DNA of 64,000 nucleotides from Nostoc sp. LEGE 12450 (lineage in GTDB: Bacteria > Cyanobacteriota > Cyanobacteriia > Cyanobacteriales > Nostocaceae): positions 19,550 through 83,549 of the forward strand of contig NZ_JADEXU010000015.1 of the NCBI RefSeq assembly GCF_015206895.1, read 5' to 3'. Under the pieces are notes generated by a model that was not told the DNA's origin, did no database searches, and was given only the letters and a program-made list of their open reading frames with translations. The translations under genes and the position numbers were made by a program. How positions within the stretch are numbered: the stretch's first letter is position 1; every line of letters starts with the position of its first letter. This document shows, in pieces, positions 8,245 to 18,403 of this stretch.

Positions 8245-9984
8245 TTAGTAGTAATTACCTACTTTGCGATGGCGAACGGCTGTGAGTCCATCGTTTTTAG
8301 AGACACGACCTTCTTGGACTGTGCAGTATAAAATCCAGTGGTCGCTGCATTCCATGCTGGTCTGGATTTCACATTCCATGTATGCCAGAGCATCTGTCAG
8401 AATTGGAGAACCGTTTTTAGCAGTTTGAGTTTTCACTCCTGCAAAGCGGTCAGCACCGGGATGCAAGCGCTTGAGAAAGTGCTTTTTCAATTCTTGATAA
8501 TTGCCTTCTTCCAAAACGTTGAGGACGAAGCGATCGCCTACTTGCATTAAGGAATCAATGGCGCGGTCTTTCGCAACGGCAATTGTCAATCCTAATGGTT
8601 GCAAACTCGCTTGCGTTACCCAGGATGCCAGCATTGCGCTTGAGGCATTATCTTTTTTAGTGGTGACTATATATAGTCCACTACTAATGCGACCCAACGC
8701 CTTTTCCATGTTGACATCAAGAGACTTGATTTGCTTGATGTTGCGATCGCGCACTAGCAATTGTCCGATGTCTTTACCAGCTTCTTCACACAACTGGAAT
8801 GTTGATGCGCTGGGAGTCTCTTTAATCCGAATGGGTGGGAAAGCTTCTTTGATGCCAGAATCGAGAAATTGTCTGCGGAGTGTATCAATGGGTTCATCAT
8901 CCCCACCGTAACATTCAAACAGCCCAAGAAATTGCTTGTTCTTGGCGACAGCTAGCACTGAACTGATACTAGCTTGGGCGGCGGCGGCGGTACTTGGAGG
9001 CATACCAATAATGATGCCAGCAGCTCTTCCAGCTAGTTCTTGAATTTCTTGGCTCTCAGCAGTGCTTAAATCTAGTACTTCTACTCCAACCCCAGTTTTC
9101 AAAATACCTTCGGCAATTGCGTGACCAAGGCGCTCGCCATAACCGTAATCTGAGACAAAAAACAAGCCTACTGTTGTTTCTGCTTTAGCTTGTTTTTGGC
9201 TCCAATTTTCGTAACACCCGGTCAGAACATCTAAATGGTGGTATAATAAGGGACCGTGACCATTTGCGATAATATTAATCTTTCCTAGATCGCCCATCCG
9301 CTTCATCGCATTCAGCAGCGAACGAGCGTTAGGGCCCATCAAGCAGTCGTAGTAAAATCTAAAGTCAGCTTCGATCGCTTCTAAATCTTCATCAAAGGTG
9401 CGATCATCACAAAAGTGCATCCCAAAAGCATCACAGGTGTAGAGAATTTGGGTTTTGCGGTCAAAGCTAAAGATTGTATCCGGCCAGTGCAGGTTAGGCG
9501 CACTCACGAATTCCATTTCGTGTCCTTTGCCGATATCTATGCGATCGCCAGTTTTGACAACCCGCTTAGAAAATGGATCGTGTACTAAGCCTTCCAAAAA
9601 TTGCAGCGCAACTTTTGAGGCTAAAACAGTAGCTCTAGGAGCTAATTGCAGGACATCTTCCACTAAGCCACTATGGTCTGGCTCTGTGTGGCTGACAATT
9701 ATGTAATCAATTGTCTTGGGGTTAACAAGACCTTTTAGAGTCTCTAAATACAGATCGCGAAACTTCTGGTGAGAAGTATCAATCAAAACTGTTTGTTCAC
9801 CCCTAATTAGATATGAATTGTAGGTTGTGCCGTTTTGCAGTCCGAATTCGATATCGAAGCGATCGCGGTCCCAATCAAGAGAGCGAATCGCCGTTGTGTT
9901 AGGGGCAATTTCTACAGTTTGTATAGTTAGCCGATGTTGAGCGTTCTCTGCGTTGGCCTTGCCGGTCGTAGACATCGCTACCAT
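8245..9984 (-). CDS. flv3: Flavodiiron protein, Flv3-type (canonical diiron site)
   Basis: A 579-residue flavodiiron protein with the same three domains as its neighbour: diiron metallo-beta-lactamase-like (about 25-255), flavodoxin-like (about 273-410; VGLFFVSDYGYGERLG) and flavin reductase (about 430-579). Here the iron ligands are intact: SHTEPDH (His99, Glu101, Asp103, His104), LHWPD, TCDAFG and NGHGPLL. The family reduces O2 to water with NAD(P)H, protecting photosystem I or, for the B-type, nitrogenase in heterocysts. It precedes the ligand-poor partner with 179 bases of repeat DNA between; co-transcription is likely. The upstream region is nearly 1 kb of AT-rich non-coding DNA, so it probably holds the promoter. 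The B-type (heterocyst) assignment rests on gene order only. Confidence 0.92.
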   Translation of the reverse strand: MVAMSTTGKANAENAQHRLTIQTVEIAPNTTAIRSLDWDRDRFDIEFGLQNGTTYNSYLIRGEQTVLIDTSHQKFRDLYLETLKGLVNPKTIDYIIVSHTEPDHSGLVEDVLQLAPRATVLASKVALQFLEGLVHDPFSKRVVKTGDRIDIGKGHEMEFVSAPNLHWPDTIFSFDRKTQILYTCDAFGMHFCDDRTFDEDLEAIEADFRFYYDCLMGPNARSLLNAMKRMGDLGKINIIANGHGPLLYHHLDVLTGCYENWSQKQAKAETTVGLFFVSDYGYGERLGHAIAEGILKTGVGVEVLDLSTAESQEIQELAGRAAGIIIGMPPSTAAAAQASISSVLAVAKNKQFLGLFECYGGDDEPIDTLRRQFLDSGIKEAFPPIRIKETPSASTFQLCEEAGKDIGQLLVRDRNIKQIKSLDVNMEKALGRISSGLYIVTTKKDNASSAMLASWVTQASLQPLGLTIAVAKDRAIDSLMQVGDRFVLNVLEEGNYQELKKHFLKRLHPGADRFAGVKTQTAKNGSPILTDALAYMECEIQTSMECSDHWILYCTVQEGRVSKNDGLTAVRHRKVGNYY

Positions 9985-10941
9985 TATTCGTCTCCGAGCG
10001 CAAATTGTCAGGTTTTTCTTCTGCCCCCATTCTCTCTATTATTTTTTGTTTAAGTTGTAATGAATATCAGTTTTTGAATAATTTAACTTGTATCAATTGT
10101 TGCTGTTTCCTAGCAAGAAATATGACTCAAAAAATCTACTCAATATTAATTTATTCTGAAAAATATACTTAGTGTTTTATTTGGCTACTTCTCTGACTTT
10201 ATTCTAATTTAAAAATATCATTTTCTTTATATTATTTGACAATAAAAACTGAAAAAACTAAAACTAATATCCTATATCTAGGACTATTATATAAAACTCA
10301 GTACAACTCAAAAGCCTCCTCTTTAATTGCCTTTTGCCTCTTAAATGGCTGCATAAGGAAGTTGATAAATAAGAGTTGGTTCTTTTGAGGGTGACGTAGA
10401 AATGATAAAAATATACTAGGTTTTGTAAACAAACTCTGTAGTTATGGCGTAAAATAATTGTCTTAAGAAGATGGATTAAAAGTTAGTTTTTTAAGACGCT
10501 ATTTTACAAAAAAGTAGGAAAGGTAGGAAAAGTAGGAAAGGTAGGAAAAGTGGTAAAAATAGGAAAAGCAACACAAATTTTTCTATCTCCAATAGGCATT
10601 GAATATATTTTTGTTTCAAGCAATAATATTGTTGTGTGAAATATAAAATTTATGTAAAGTCGAGAAGATAGATGTTTTTTGGAGATAGTCAAGAAAAATT
10701 TCCAGAGATGAGTTGAATAAAAAGGAAGAAGGCTCCTATGTATATGTTTTTCTGCTCATTCCAATGGGAAATAGTGTAAAAATAATTTTTAAAGTTTCGA
10801 TAAATCACCGTATTCATAGGAATAATTGAAGAATTTTAATGATACAGTCCTTTATTATCGACTTTAGACATTAATTAGAATAACGCTAACAAATTCTTAA
10901 GAAAAAATGGCAACAATTAACTGTGTAAAAGGTTATTAATT
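9985..10941. other. Long AT-rich intergenic region upstream of flv3
   Basis: About 950 bases without a believable gene. It should contain the flv3 promoter near 9985-10100. A short tandem repeat lies at 10510-10567 and makes one low-complexity reading frame (Thr-Phe-Pro repeats) that I do not regard as a gene. Confidence 0.5.
10510..10567. repeat. 9-bp tandem repeat
   Basis: Four exact 9-mers alternate AAAAGTAGG and AAAGGTAGG (10510-10545), followed by degenerate copies to about 10567. The unit length of nine differs from the heptamer arrays elsewhere in the window. Confidence 0.85.
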
Positions 10942-11397
10942 ATGGGATGCCGATTAAAAGTCTTTCTAACTGAGCAAGAAAAGCTGACTTTAGAAGAGTT
11001 AAGAAAAGCTAAACATGTTCCTCAACGCACCAAGGATCGGGCTCAAGTCTTACTGCTAAATAATCGTGGCTTAAAAAACGAGCAAATTGCTAAAGGTTTG
11101 GACTGGGCAATTTCAACAGTACGTCAAACCCTTCATCGCTGGGAAAAGATGGGTTTAGCAGGTCTGTGGGATGCTCCTGGACGAGGTGGAAAACCTCGAT
11201 ATTCAGAATCAGATTTGGTTTATCTAGAAAATTGTTTAGCTCAAGAATCACAGACTTATAACTCTAAACAATTAGCAAAAAAACTGGCATCTGAACGCCA
11301 GGTAAGCTTGAGTGCAGATCGGTTACGACGGGTACTTAAACAAAGAGGAAGAAGGTTTGGAACCGCACGCAAACAACCTCAAGAACAGAATCATTAA
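10942..11397 (+). CDS. IS630-type transposase, helix-turn-helix N-terminal part only
   Basis: A 151-residue protein consisting of tandem helix-turn-helix DNA-binding domains: RTKDRAQVLLLNNRGLKNEQ, IAKGLDWAISTVRQTLHRW and a second region ending RLRRVLKQRGRRF. This matches the N-terminal half of IS630/Tc1-type transposases. The catalytic DDE domain that should follow RGRRF is absent; the frame instead ends with QPQEQNH and a stop, and no DDE sequence is visible in the other frames downstream. The gene is therefore a truncated transposase, or a domesticated or stand-alone DNA-binding fragment. No clear terminal inverted repeats were found. The downstream DNA is a decayed gene unrelated to transposases as far as I can tell. 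Confidence 0.75.
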   Translation: MGCRLKVFLTEQEKLTLEELRKAKHVPQRTKDRAQVLLLNNRGLKNEQIAKGLDWAISTVRQTLHRWEKMGLAGLWDAPGRGGKPRYSESDLVYLENCLAQESQTYNSKQLAKKLASERQVSLSADRLRRVLKQRGRRFGTARKQPQEQNH

Positions 11398-11454
11398 AGC
11401 CTCTCGTCACTCTTAGTAATTTCGTCAATGCAAAAGTTGGGCCAGGATTGGTAA

Positions 11455-11708
11455 GCGATCGCATATCTTGACTACAACGACAGTAACAGTAAAACTGAAG
11501 AGGCGATCGCTTTGGTCTTTCACCCAAAGTCAAAGGCTGCTGTGGCTCTGTTATGGATTAAATCACCGACCAAGGTTTTGCAGCAATTAGCAAAGCAAGG
11601 ATTTAGAATGTCGAACTGTTGCTTTCAACCTTAATTATGCAGACCAAGAAGATTTTAACAGCCTGAATAAACTTTGGTAAAAATTAGCACGTTAATTTTG
11701 ATGTAGCT
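11455..11708 (+). pseudogene. Decayed, unrecognised gene remnant
   Basis: No start codon, but the frame from 11455 reads like protein (AIAYLDYND, KTEEAIALVFHPKSKAAVA, LLWIKSPTKVLQQLAKQGF). A frameshift near 11607 moves the coding signal to another frame (RTVAFNLNYADQEDFNSLNK), which then meets in-frame stops. I do not recognise the family. It appears to be a fragment left next to the truncated transposase. Confidence 0.4.
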
Positions 11709-11861
11709 CTGGTATACCGAAGTGCTAAATAATTTAATTAGGGCAAAACGAACATCCTTTCATCAGGAAATGCTGAAAGTCAACTAATTTTGGATTTTAT
11801 TTTGAATTGATTTCTTTCTTGGCTCAATTCGGTCTATTGATTTAACATATTCAGACAGTAC

Positions 11862-11900
11862 AAAACAAAATCCACCTTGATATCAAATTATCAGGTGGAA
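11862..11900 (-). terminator. Terminator of ssrA
   Basis: On the minus strand TCCACCT, a loop, AGGTGGA, then TTTTGTTTTG. The hairpin starts about 18 bases after the tmRNA 3' end, a good intrinsic terminator. Confidence 0.7.
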
Positions 11901-11917
11901 TTGTTATTTATTCTTAG

Positions 11918-12304
11918 TGGATCCGAGCAGAGTCGAACTGCTGTCCAAATTGGGTATTGACCCCCCGCTCATTCACAGGTTTAGCCTTTCTGACCCTCAA
12001 GGCGGGAATCGTTCATTATCCCGAACGTAGGATTCTCTGATTTAATCTTAGCTAGCAAGCCAACCAGAGAACGCTTACTAGAGCATCCGTTGGGGTTTGG
12101 TCTTCAGTCCTTAACGGAGTCAAACTAAAGACGCTCGAACCTATAAGAGGTGTTTAGGCAGCTACTAGAGCATCCTTACGAGCAAAGTTAACGATGTTAT
12201 TCGCATTTACTTTTTGTTTGAGCCTTTGATTTCCGAGAGGAGACTCACTCTCGACCTGAATCACAGAGCAGCGTTCGCCAACCTGTCGAAACCGTGACGG
12301 ACCC
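11918..12304 (-). ncRNA. ssrA: Transfer-messenger RNA (tmRNA)
   Basis: tmRNA rescues stalled ribosomes and tags the incomplete protein for proteolysis. The 5' end GGGTCCGTCACGG (from 12304) and the 3' end CGGATCC pair as the tRNA-like acceptor stem with one G-T wobble. The T-arm sequence GTTCGACTC is present near the 3' end. The internal tag frame (12154-12204) starts with GCG after GTAAAT and encodes ANNIVNFARKDALVAA followed by TAA, the cyanobacterial type of tag. The 3' CCA is not encoded: the base after the discriminator A is C, then TA. A TATAAT at 12322-12327 is well placed as a -10 element. The gene is one piece, not permuted. Confidence 0.96.
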
Positions 12305-12321
12305 ATGCGCTTCATACTTCG

Positions 12322-12327
12322 ATTATA
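12322..12327 (-). promoter_or_regulatory. -10 element of ssrA
   Basis: A perfect TATAAT on the minus strand, 18 bases upstream of the mature tmRNA 5' end, leaving room for a short leader removed by RNase P. Confidence 0.55.
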
Positions 12328-12346
12328 ATACGCGATTCTTGAATTT

Positions 12347-12374
12347 GTAATTCGTAATTCGTAATTCGTAATTA
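12347..12374. repeat. Heptamer tandem repeat GTAATTC
   Basis: Three exact GTAATTC units plus GTAATTA. Typical Nostoc-type short tandem repeat, between ssrA and the atp operon end. Confidence 0.8.
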
Positions 12375-12406
12375 TCAAAGTCAGAATATATGGCTCCACT
12401 TAGTCA

Positions 12407-12451
12407 AAATAGCCAATCGCTAATTTTAAAACCATTAGCAATTGGCTATTT
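12407..12451 (-). terminator. Terminator of the atp operon
   Basis: Two 18-base arms (AAATAGCCAATTGCTAAT and ATTAGCGATTGGCTATTT on the minus strand) with one G-U pair and a 9-base loop, followed by TTGAC. It lies about 25 bases after the atpC stop. Confidence 0.65.
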
Positions 12452-12476
12452 ACCATAATCCACAAAAAATATTTTC

Positions 12477-13424
12477 CTAAGTTAGTGCTTCAGCACCACC
12501 TACAACCTCTAGGAGTTCTTGGGTAATGGCAGCTTGTCGAGCTTTGTTGTAAGACAGTGTGAGGGTATTAATCAATTCGCCCGCATTTTCACTAGCATTA
12601 CTCATAGCTGTCATCCGCGCTGCTAGTTCACTAGCCGCAGATTCTTGCAGCGCCCGCAATAGCTGGTTACTCAGATACAGAGGTAACAGAGAATCGAGGA
12701 TCTGTACTGGATCTTGCTCGAAAATCATGTCAGGAGCCAACGCGCGGGCTTGGCTAGCTACTTTTTCCCGTTCGACTTCAAATTTACCGCCACGGGTTGT
12801 CAAGCGGAAGATTTCGTCATCACCTGCTTCTAGTCCTTGCGGATCGAGGGGCAGTAAGGTTTGGATTACAGGACGGGAGCTAACCAAGGAAAGAAATCTG
12901 GTGTAGATTAATTCGATGCGGTCTACTTCTTCCGAAAGGAATAAGGAAAGTAGTTGATCCGCAATCTGATTGGCTTCGGCTGCGGTGGGAATTTGTTCTA
13001 AGCCGCTATAGGTGGCATCAATGGGCTGATCGCGGCGTTGAAAGTACTGTGTAGCTTTGCGCCCGACGAGTACAAATTGATAGTTTAAACCTTCTGCCTT
13101 GATTTCCTTGGCACGATTTTCTGCACGACGGATAACGTTATTATTGTAGCCGCCGCATAAACCGCGATCGCCTGAAATTACCAATAGTCCGACTGACTTA
13201 ACTTCTCTTTTTTTCAGCAGTGGTAGGTTTGCTTCTTCAAAGCGCAGACGGCTTTGCAAACCATACAATACTTGTGCCAAGCGATCAGCAAAGGGGCGAG
13301 TCGCTAGCACTTGTTCTTGCGCCCGGCGCACTCTAGCCGCAGCTACGAGACGCATGGCTTCTGTGATTTTTTTGGTGTTTTTGACCGACTGAATGCGATC
13401 GCGTATTGCTTTTAGATTGGCCAT
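12477..13424 (-). CDS. atpC: ATP synthase gamma subunit
   Basis: The 315-residue central stalk subunit of F1. Its coiled-coil termini rotate inside the alpha3beta3 ring and couple it to the c-ring. The family N-terminus [20 protein letters not shown] and the C-terminal [20 protein letters not shown] are intact. The length is right for the cyanobacterial/chloroplast branch, which carries an extra segment of 35-40 residues (around 197-236) linked to inhibition of ATP hydrolysis in the dark. It is last in the atpI-B-E-G-F-H-A-C operon, 95 bases after atpA, with heptamer repeats between. The beta and epsilon genes are not here, as expected for cyanobacteria. The gene is also called atpG in other naming schemes. 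Confidence 0.97.
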   Translation of the reverse strand: MANLKAIRDRIQSVKNTKKITEAMRLVAAARVRRAQEQVLATRPFADRLAQVLYGLQSRLRFEEANLPLLKKREVKSVGLLVISGDRGLCGGYNNNVIRRAENRAKEIKAEGLNYQFVLVGRKATQYFQRRDQPIDATYSGLEQIPTAAEANQIADQLLSLFLSEEVDRIELIYTRFLSLVSSRPVIQTLLPLDPQGLEAGDDEIFRLTTRGGKFEVEREKVASQARALAPDMIFEQDPVQILDSLLPLYLSNQLLRALQESAASELAARMTAMSNASENAGELINTLTLSYNKARQAAITQELLEVVGGAEALT

Positions 13425-13435
13425 ATTCTTGTCCT

Positions 13436-13516
13436 TAGTCCTTAGTCATTTGTCATTTGTCCTTTGTCACTAGTCATTAGTTATTTACCAATGACTAATG
13501 ACTAATGACTGATGAC
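13436..13516. repeat. Heptamer tandem repeats between atpA and atpC
   Basis: Successive units such as TAGTCAT/TTGTCAT/TTGTCCT are followed by TGACTAA/TGACTAA/TGACTGA. The two halves are complementary, so the atpA-atpC spacer can form a hairpin. Confidence 0.75.
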
Positions 13517-13519
13517 TAA

Positions 13520-15040
13520 TTACGCTGCTGCTTTGAAAGTCTTCTTGTATTCGGTAAGTGCTTCTTTCAAGGCAGTTTCTTCTGCATCACCTAGTGCTTT
13601 GGAGGCTCTTACTCCTTCGGCATACTGGGTTTTACCAGTCTTTAAGTACTCCCGCAGACCTTGGGTAAAGGTGGTGACTTTATCTACAGGCACATCATCT
13701 AAATACCCATTGATACCAGCATACAGAATTGCTACTTGCTCATATACTGAGAGTGGCGAATTTTGTGGTTGCTTGAGGAGTTCGCGCAACCGTTGACCAC
13801 GTGCCAACTGGTCTTGAGTGGCTTTATCTAAGTCAGAAGCAAATTGTGCGAAGGCTTGCAGGTCGTCAAATTGGGCTAGTTCCAATTTAATCTTACCGGC
13901 AACTTTTTTCATTGCCTTGGTTTGAGCCGCAGAACCCACGCGGGATACTGAAATACCTGGGTTCACAGCCGGACGGATACCAGCGTTGAACAAGTCAGAA
14001 GATAGGAATATCTGACCATCAGTAATGGAAATTACGTTGGTGGGGATGTATGCCGAAACGTCACCAGCTTGGGTTTCGATGATTGGTAGGGCGGTCATGC
14101 TGCCTTTACCTAATTCATCACTTAGCTTGGCGGCTCTTTCTAATAAGCGAGAGTGAATATAGAATACATCTCCGGGGTAAGCTTCGCGTCCGGGTGGGCG
14201 ACGTAGCAGCAGGGACATTTGGCGATAAGCTTGGGCTTGCTTGGAAAGATCGTCGTAAATTACTAGGGTAGCTTTGCCTTTGTACATAAAGTACTCGGCA
14301 ATAGTTGCGCCTGTGTAAGGAGCTAGGTATTGCAGTGTTGCTGGTTCACTGGCGCTAGCAGCGACGACGATGGTGTAATCCATCGCGCCTTTTTCTTGCA
14401 ATGTCTGCACCACGTTAGCTACGGTGGAAGCCTTTTGACCGATCGCAACATAGACACAAACTACATCTTCTTCTTTTTGGTTGATGATGGTGTCGATCGC
14501 GATCGCAGTTTTACCGGTTTGGCGATCGCCAATAATCAATTCCCGTTGACCACGACCGATGGGAATCATTGAGTCAATAGCTGTAATCCCCGTTTGCATG
14601 GGTTCGTGTACAGATCGACGAGCAATAATACCAGGCGCTGGAGATTCAATCAAACGGCTTTCTGAGGATTTGATGTCTCCCTTACCATCGATGGGACGAC
14701 CTAAAGCGTCTACAACTCTTCCAATTAAGGCTTCCCCAACTGGAATTTGAGCAATTCTACCAGTAGCGGTTACAGAACTACCTTCTTGAATTTCCAGCCC
14801 TTCACCCATCAACACCGCGCCCACGTTGTCTTCTTCTAAGTTTTGGGCGATGCCAATTGTGCCATCTTCAAATTCTAAGAGTTCCCCAGCCATAGCCTTT
14901 TCCAGACCATAGATCCGGGCAATACCGTCACCTACTTGTAGGACGGTACCAACGTTAGCAACTTTGACCTCTTGATCGTATTGCTCGATTTGTTGTTGGA
15001 TAATGCTGCTAATTTCGTCAGGTCTAATTGATATGCTCAT
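13520..15040 (-). CDS. atpA: ATP synthase alpha subunit
   Basis: The 506-residue non-catalytic nucleotide-binding subunit of the F1 hexamer. Walker [16 protein letters not shown], Walker [17 protein letters not shown] and the family signature [14 protein letters not shown] are all present. It begins [20 protein letters not shown], typical for cyanobacteria. It lies between atpH, separated by about 215 bases that contain repeats, and atpC. The start ATG at 15040 has no striking ribosome binding site, but alignment with the family supports it. Confidence 0.98.
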   Translation of the reverse strand: MSISIRPDEISSIIQQQIEQYDQEVKVANVGTVLQVGDGIARIYGLEKAMAGELLEFEDGTIGIAQNLEEDNVGAVLMGEGLEIQEGSSVTATGRIAQIPVGEALIGRVVDALGRPIDGKGDIKSSESRLIESPAPGIIARRSVHEPMQTGITAIDSMIPIGRGQRELIIGDRQTGKTAIAIDTIINQKEEDVVCVYVAIGQKASTVANVVQTLQEKGAMDYTIVVAASASEPATLQYLAPYTGATIAEYFMYKGKATLVIYDDLSKQAQAYRQMSLLLRRPPGREAYPGDVFYIHSRLLERAAKLSDELGKGSMTALPIIETQAGDVSAYIPTNVISITDGQIFLSSDLFNAGIRPAVNPGISVSRVGSAAQTKAMKKVAGKIKLELAQFDDLQAFAQFASDLDKATQDQLARGQRLRELLKQPQNSPLSVYEQVAILYAGINGYLDDVPVDKVTTFTQGLREYLKTGKTQYAEGVRASKALGDAEETALKEALTEYKKTFKAAA

Positions 15041-15075
15041 GTGTCTATCTTGTTTGCTTTCGAGACGGAAAAATT

Positions 15076-15250
15076 AATTCAGTTAGGAGTTAAGAGTTAG
15101 GAGTGATGAGTTAAAAATGCAAAAATTACAAGTTAAAAGTCAAAATAAATTACTATTTACCTAACTCCTAACTTCTAACTCCTGTACAGACGCGTAGACG
15201 CTCGTAGAGCGGCTTCTCGTAAGAGTATAATCGCGTCTCTCTAACTCCTA
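15076..15250. repeat. Inverted heptamer repeats and dispersed repeat in atpH-atpA spacer
   Basis: GTTAGGAGTTAAGAGTTAGGAG near 15080-15101 is complementary to CCTAACTCCTAACTTCTAACTCC near 15160-15182. After this come segments like GTAGAGCGGCTTCTCGTAAGAG (15204-15225) that resemble Nostoc small dispersed palindromic repeats. The spacer is therefore made largely of repeat DNA inside an essential operon. Confidence 0.7.
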
Positions 15251-15255
15251 ACCTT

Positions 15256-15810
15256 CTAGCTATTAGTTAAGCGCAATGAAAGGCGACGCAGCTGACCCCG
15301 GATACTGGCATCAATTACCTGCGAACCTACTTTAATAATCACACCACCAATTAACTCACTGTCTACCTTGGTTTCTAGTTCTACCTGGCGAGCATTACTA
15401 ATGGCAATGACCTTTTGGATGATTGCCTGCTGTTGAGCTTCTGTGAGGGGAACGGCTGAAATTACTTCCGCTAATACGGTTTGATTCAGCTGCCGCAACA
15501 GCGCCAGATATTGTTGAAAAATCGATTCCAAGAATGCAATGCGGCGTTTGTCTACTAGTATCAACAAAAAGTTGCGTAAGTAGGGGTTAGCGCCTTCACC
15601 GAGTATTTGTTTGATGAGAGCTTTTTTGTTCTCAGACTGAATAAACGGGTTGCTGAAGAAGTTGTGTAGCTGTTTGTCTGCTCTGAGCAATCCCAGAAAA
15701 GTCCGCGCATCTTCCCCGAACTCTTCTGTCAAATTTTTCGATTGCGCTATTGACAAAAGTGCCTGTGCGTAAGGTTGGGCTACTTCGGCTGCCGCTACCT
15801 GACTTGTCAT
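15256..15810 (-). CDS. atpH: ATP synthase delta subunit
   Basis: The 184-residue peripheral-stalk subunit (OSCP homolog) that ties the top of F1 to the b/b' dimer. The N-terminal helical domain ([14 protein letters not shown]) and C-terminal motif ([20 protein letters not shown]) are both recognisable and match the family. Its ATG overlaps the atpF stop by four bases (ATGA), indicating translational coupling. Also named atpD in cyanobacterial literature. Confidence 0.96.
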   Translation of the reverse strand: MTSQVAAAEVAQPYAQALLSIAQSKNLTEEFGEDARTFLGLLRADKQLHNFFSNPFIQSENKKALIKQILGEGANPYLRNFLLILVDKRRIAFLESIFQQYLALLRQLNQTVLAEVISAVPLTEAQQQAIIQKVIAISNARQVELETKVDSELIGGVIIKVGSQVIDASIRGQLRRLSLRLTNS

Positions 15811-16379
15811 ACATTGCCTCCCAGTTGTGCGATGCTACGATCAATTAAACTTTGTTGAGCATCGTCGGCAATCCCGCCTTTGAGTTGCGATTCGACTTTT
15901 TGCAATGCTAGTGTAGCAACTCGTTGCCGTAGTTGAGCGATCGCTCGCTCGGTTTCGCTGTTTAAATCTGCTGCTGCTGTTTGTTTCAAGCGTTCTACGT
16001 CTTGCGCTGCTTTCGCTAACAAGGCTTCTTTCGCTTTTTGAGCATTTTCTACGGACGATTGGCGGATACGTTCTGCTTCTGCTTGAGATTGCTTCAACTG
16101 CTCTTGCGCTTGGGAAAGGGCAGTCTTTGCCTCTTTTAAGCGCCCTTCTGCTTCCTGAATTGCGGTGGCAATATTGGATTGTCGCTCGTTCAGGATATTG
16201 CTTAAAACTTTACGTCCGAAGTAGAATAGTATGCCAACCAGAATCGCTAGATTGATCAGATTGGTTTCAAAAATGTCTAGGTTTAGACCGAAACCACCTT
16301 CTGCTGCGCCTTCTGCCAATTCAGAGTGAACAGCGTTCGCTTCTGCGGCAAGTAATAAGAATGTCCCCATGATACCCAT
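15807..16379 (-). CDS. atpF: ATP synthase b subunit
   Basis: The 190-residue peripheral-stalk subunit. One transmembrane helix (about 35-55; [20 protein letters not shown]) is followed by a long alanine/glutamine-rich coiled coil that reaches F1. A hydrophobic stretch before it ([16 protein letters not shown]) resembles the processed leader of the chloroplast homolog. A second ATG three codons in is an alternative start. It overlaps atpH by four bases and follows atpG (b') after a 193-base spacer with several inverted repeats. Confidence 0.95.
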   Translation of the reverse strand: MGIMGTFLLLAAEANAVHSELAEGAAEGGFGLNLDIFETNLINLAILVGILFYFGRKVLSNILNERQSNIATAIQEAEGRLKEAKTALSQAQEQLKQSQAEAERIRQSSVENAQKAKEALLAKAAQDVERLKQTAAADLNSETERAIAQLRQRVATLALQKVESQLKGGIADDAQQSLIDRSIAQLGGNV

Positions 16380-16572
16380 TTACAAGTGCGCTGCTCGCTT
16401 GCTAATACGTTGTATTTTCCCCTAGGGAAGGAAATTTAAGTATCTTTTCCCTGTCAGGAAATTAAGTATCTTTCCCAAGAAGGGAAAAAGTGCCTTTTTT
16501 GACACTTAAATTTTGCGCTCTGGACTAGGGGCCAGTTGCGCGTATGCTTTACACAGAACCAATCTCGTTAGG

Positions 16573-17004
16573 TTATCTAACTGGAGTTGGCCCCAATAGT
16601 TTTTCTAGAATCTGCCTACTTAGAGCATCAACTTGTTGCTCTAAGGTGCTAAAAGCTTGTTGTTTTTGTTGCTCTATTTCAACAGAAGCTTGTTCTCGTT
16701 GAGACTGAGCTTCCTTTTGGGCTTCAGCAATTTTTTCGGCAGTAATTTTCTTAGCTTCAAGTTGAGCGGCTTCTACAGTAGCTTGCGATTGTCTGCGAGC
16801 GTCTGCGAGTTGCTGCTCATATTCGGTAGCCAAGCGTTCGGCTTTAGCCAAGCTTTCTTTCGCCTCAAGGGTATTCGTTCGGATGTAACTCTCGCGATCG
16901 TCTAGTACCTTGGTCAGTGGCTTATAGAAAATTGCATTCAACACAGCTGCTAATAGCAGGAATTGCAATGCCATGAAGGGCAAGGTAGCATCGAAATCAA
17001 ACAT
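16573..17004 (-). CDS. atpG: ATP synthase b' subunit
   Basis: The 143-residue second b-type stalk subunit found in photosynthetic bacteria and chloroplasts, pairing with AtpF. One N-terminal transmembrane segment ([20 protein letters not shown]) and a charged coiled coil are visible. It is shorter than AtpF and lacks its leader-like extension. ATG at 17004 is preceded by AGGAGACAA, a good ribosome binding site. Also called atpF2 in databases. Confidence 0.95.
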   Translation of the reverse strand: MFDFDATLPFMALQFLLLAAVLNAIFYKPLTKVLDDRESYIRTNTLEAKESLAKAERLATEYEQQLADARRQSQATVEAAQLEAKKITAEKIAEAQKEAQSQREQASVEIEQQKQQAFSTLEQQVDALSRQILEKLLGPTPVR

Positions 17005-17137
17005 TTGTCTCCTCTTTGGCTGGAGTAGCAGTTTTCATGGCTAGCAACGTCATCCAACCTTTCATATTTTAGAGACCCATAGCCAACAAGGGTCAACTGA
17101 ACATTATAACTATTGAGATACCCAAAACGTTTTGATT

Positions 17138-17165
17138 GTAGAGGCGTGATGATTCACGTCTCCAC
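17138..17165 (-). promoter_or_regulatory. Hairpin between atpE and atpG
   Basis: On the minus strand GTGGAGACGTGA-atca-TCACGCCTCTAC forms a stem of about 11 bp with one or two mismatches, 22 bases after the atpE stop. It resembles a common Nostoc dispersed palindrome and could stabilise or attenuate the transcript, raising atpE output relative to the rest. Confidence 0.45.
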
Positions 17166-17186
17166 ACTCACAAAAATTTTCAGGTA

Positions 17187-17474
<288 letters not shown>

Positions 17475-17580
17475 TTAACGATTAGAAACGTGGTTTTCAC
17501 GCTGCACATGAGTTCTTTGATCGCGCTTTGCGATGTTTTGAGCGAATATGCTCTTGGAACTGTGCTATCAACTGAGAAGT

Positions 17581-18342
17581 TTAATGCTCCTCATGTTCAT
17601 CTCCGCCATGTCCCTCCATTGCCTCATGAATGTATGCTCCGGCTAGGGTGGCGAAAACCAGGGCTTGAATGGCACTGGTAAATAAACCCAAGGCCATTAC
17701 AGGCAGAGGTACAAATAGAGGAACTAGCAGCACCAACACCGCAACTACCAATTCATCCGCCAAAATATTACCAAATAGCCGGAAGCTTAGGGAGAGGGGC
17801 TTGGTGAAATCTTCGAGAATTGCGATCGGCAACAAAACGGGTGTTGGCTCTATATATTTCTTAAAGTAGCCTAAACCCCGTTTGCTAAAACCTGCGTAAA
17901 AGTACGCTAAGGAAGTTAGCAGTGCTAATGCAACAGTCGTATTGATGTCATTGGTGGGAGCTGCCAATTCGCCCGAAGGTAGCTTAATGAGCTTCCAGGG
18001 AATTAGCGCACCTGACCAGTTCGATACGAAAATAAACAAGAACAATGTGCCAATAAATGGCACCCAAGGGCGGTACTCTTTCTCACCAAGTTGGTTTTTG
18101 GCCAAATCACGAATAAATTCTAGGGCGTATTCCATCAAATTCTGGATGCCCTTGGGAATTCTTTGTGCGTTGCGAGTAGCAGCTATTGAAGCCACTACTA
18201 AAATGCTAATCACAAACCATGAGGTGAGAAAAACTTGCCCATGAATTTTAAGATTGCCCAACTGCCAGTAGAAATGATGACCTACTTCTAATTCGGCGAG
18301 GGGAAAAGAATTAAAGGCGTTTAAGACACTAAGCATTTGCAT
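17581..18342 (-). CDS. atpB: ATP synthase a subunit
   Basis: The 253-residue membrane stator subunit with the proton half-channels. Several transmembrane helices are visible, and the essential arginine helix is present ([22 protein letters not shown]). It ends with a histidine-rich tail ([15 protein letters not shown]). It is the second gene of the operon, after atpI and before atpE. Also named atpI in some cyanobacterial annotations. Confidence 0.97.
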   Translation of the reverse strand: MQMLSVLNAFNSFPLAELEVGHHFYWQLGNLKIHGQVFLTSWFVISILVVASIAATRNAQRIPKGIQNLMEYALEFIRDLAKNQLGEKEYRPWVPFIGTLFLFIFVSNWSGALIPWKLIKLPSGELAAPTNDINTTVALALLTSLAYFYAGFSKRGLGYFKKYIEPTPVLLPIAILEDFTKPLSLSFRLFGNILADELVVAVLVLLVPLFVPLPVMALGLFTSAIQALVFATLAGAYIHEAMEGHGGDEHEEH

Positions 18343-18403
18343 TCTTCAAGCATTTTCCCCAACGATCGAGGATGGGATTACTATCTTTGTGAGCCTGAAC
18401 TTT

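Larger units (their letters stand above)
11398..11917. other. Region between transposase fragment and ssrA
   Basis: Contains a decayed coding segment (11455-11708) and the tmRNA terminator hairpin. The rest (11709-11860) is AT-rich and without visible genes. Confidence 0.4.

Noticed and set aside
10504..10692. 62-codon minus frame with Thr-Phe-Pro repeats
   Set aside because: Product of the 9-bp tandem repeat; no ribosome binding site or second conserved region.
12154..12399. 81-codon frame ending in ANNIVNFARKDALVAA
   Set aside because: It is the tmRNA tag frame extended backwards through the structured RNA, not a protein gene.
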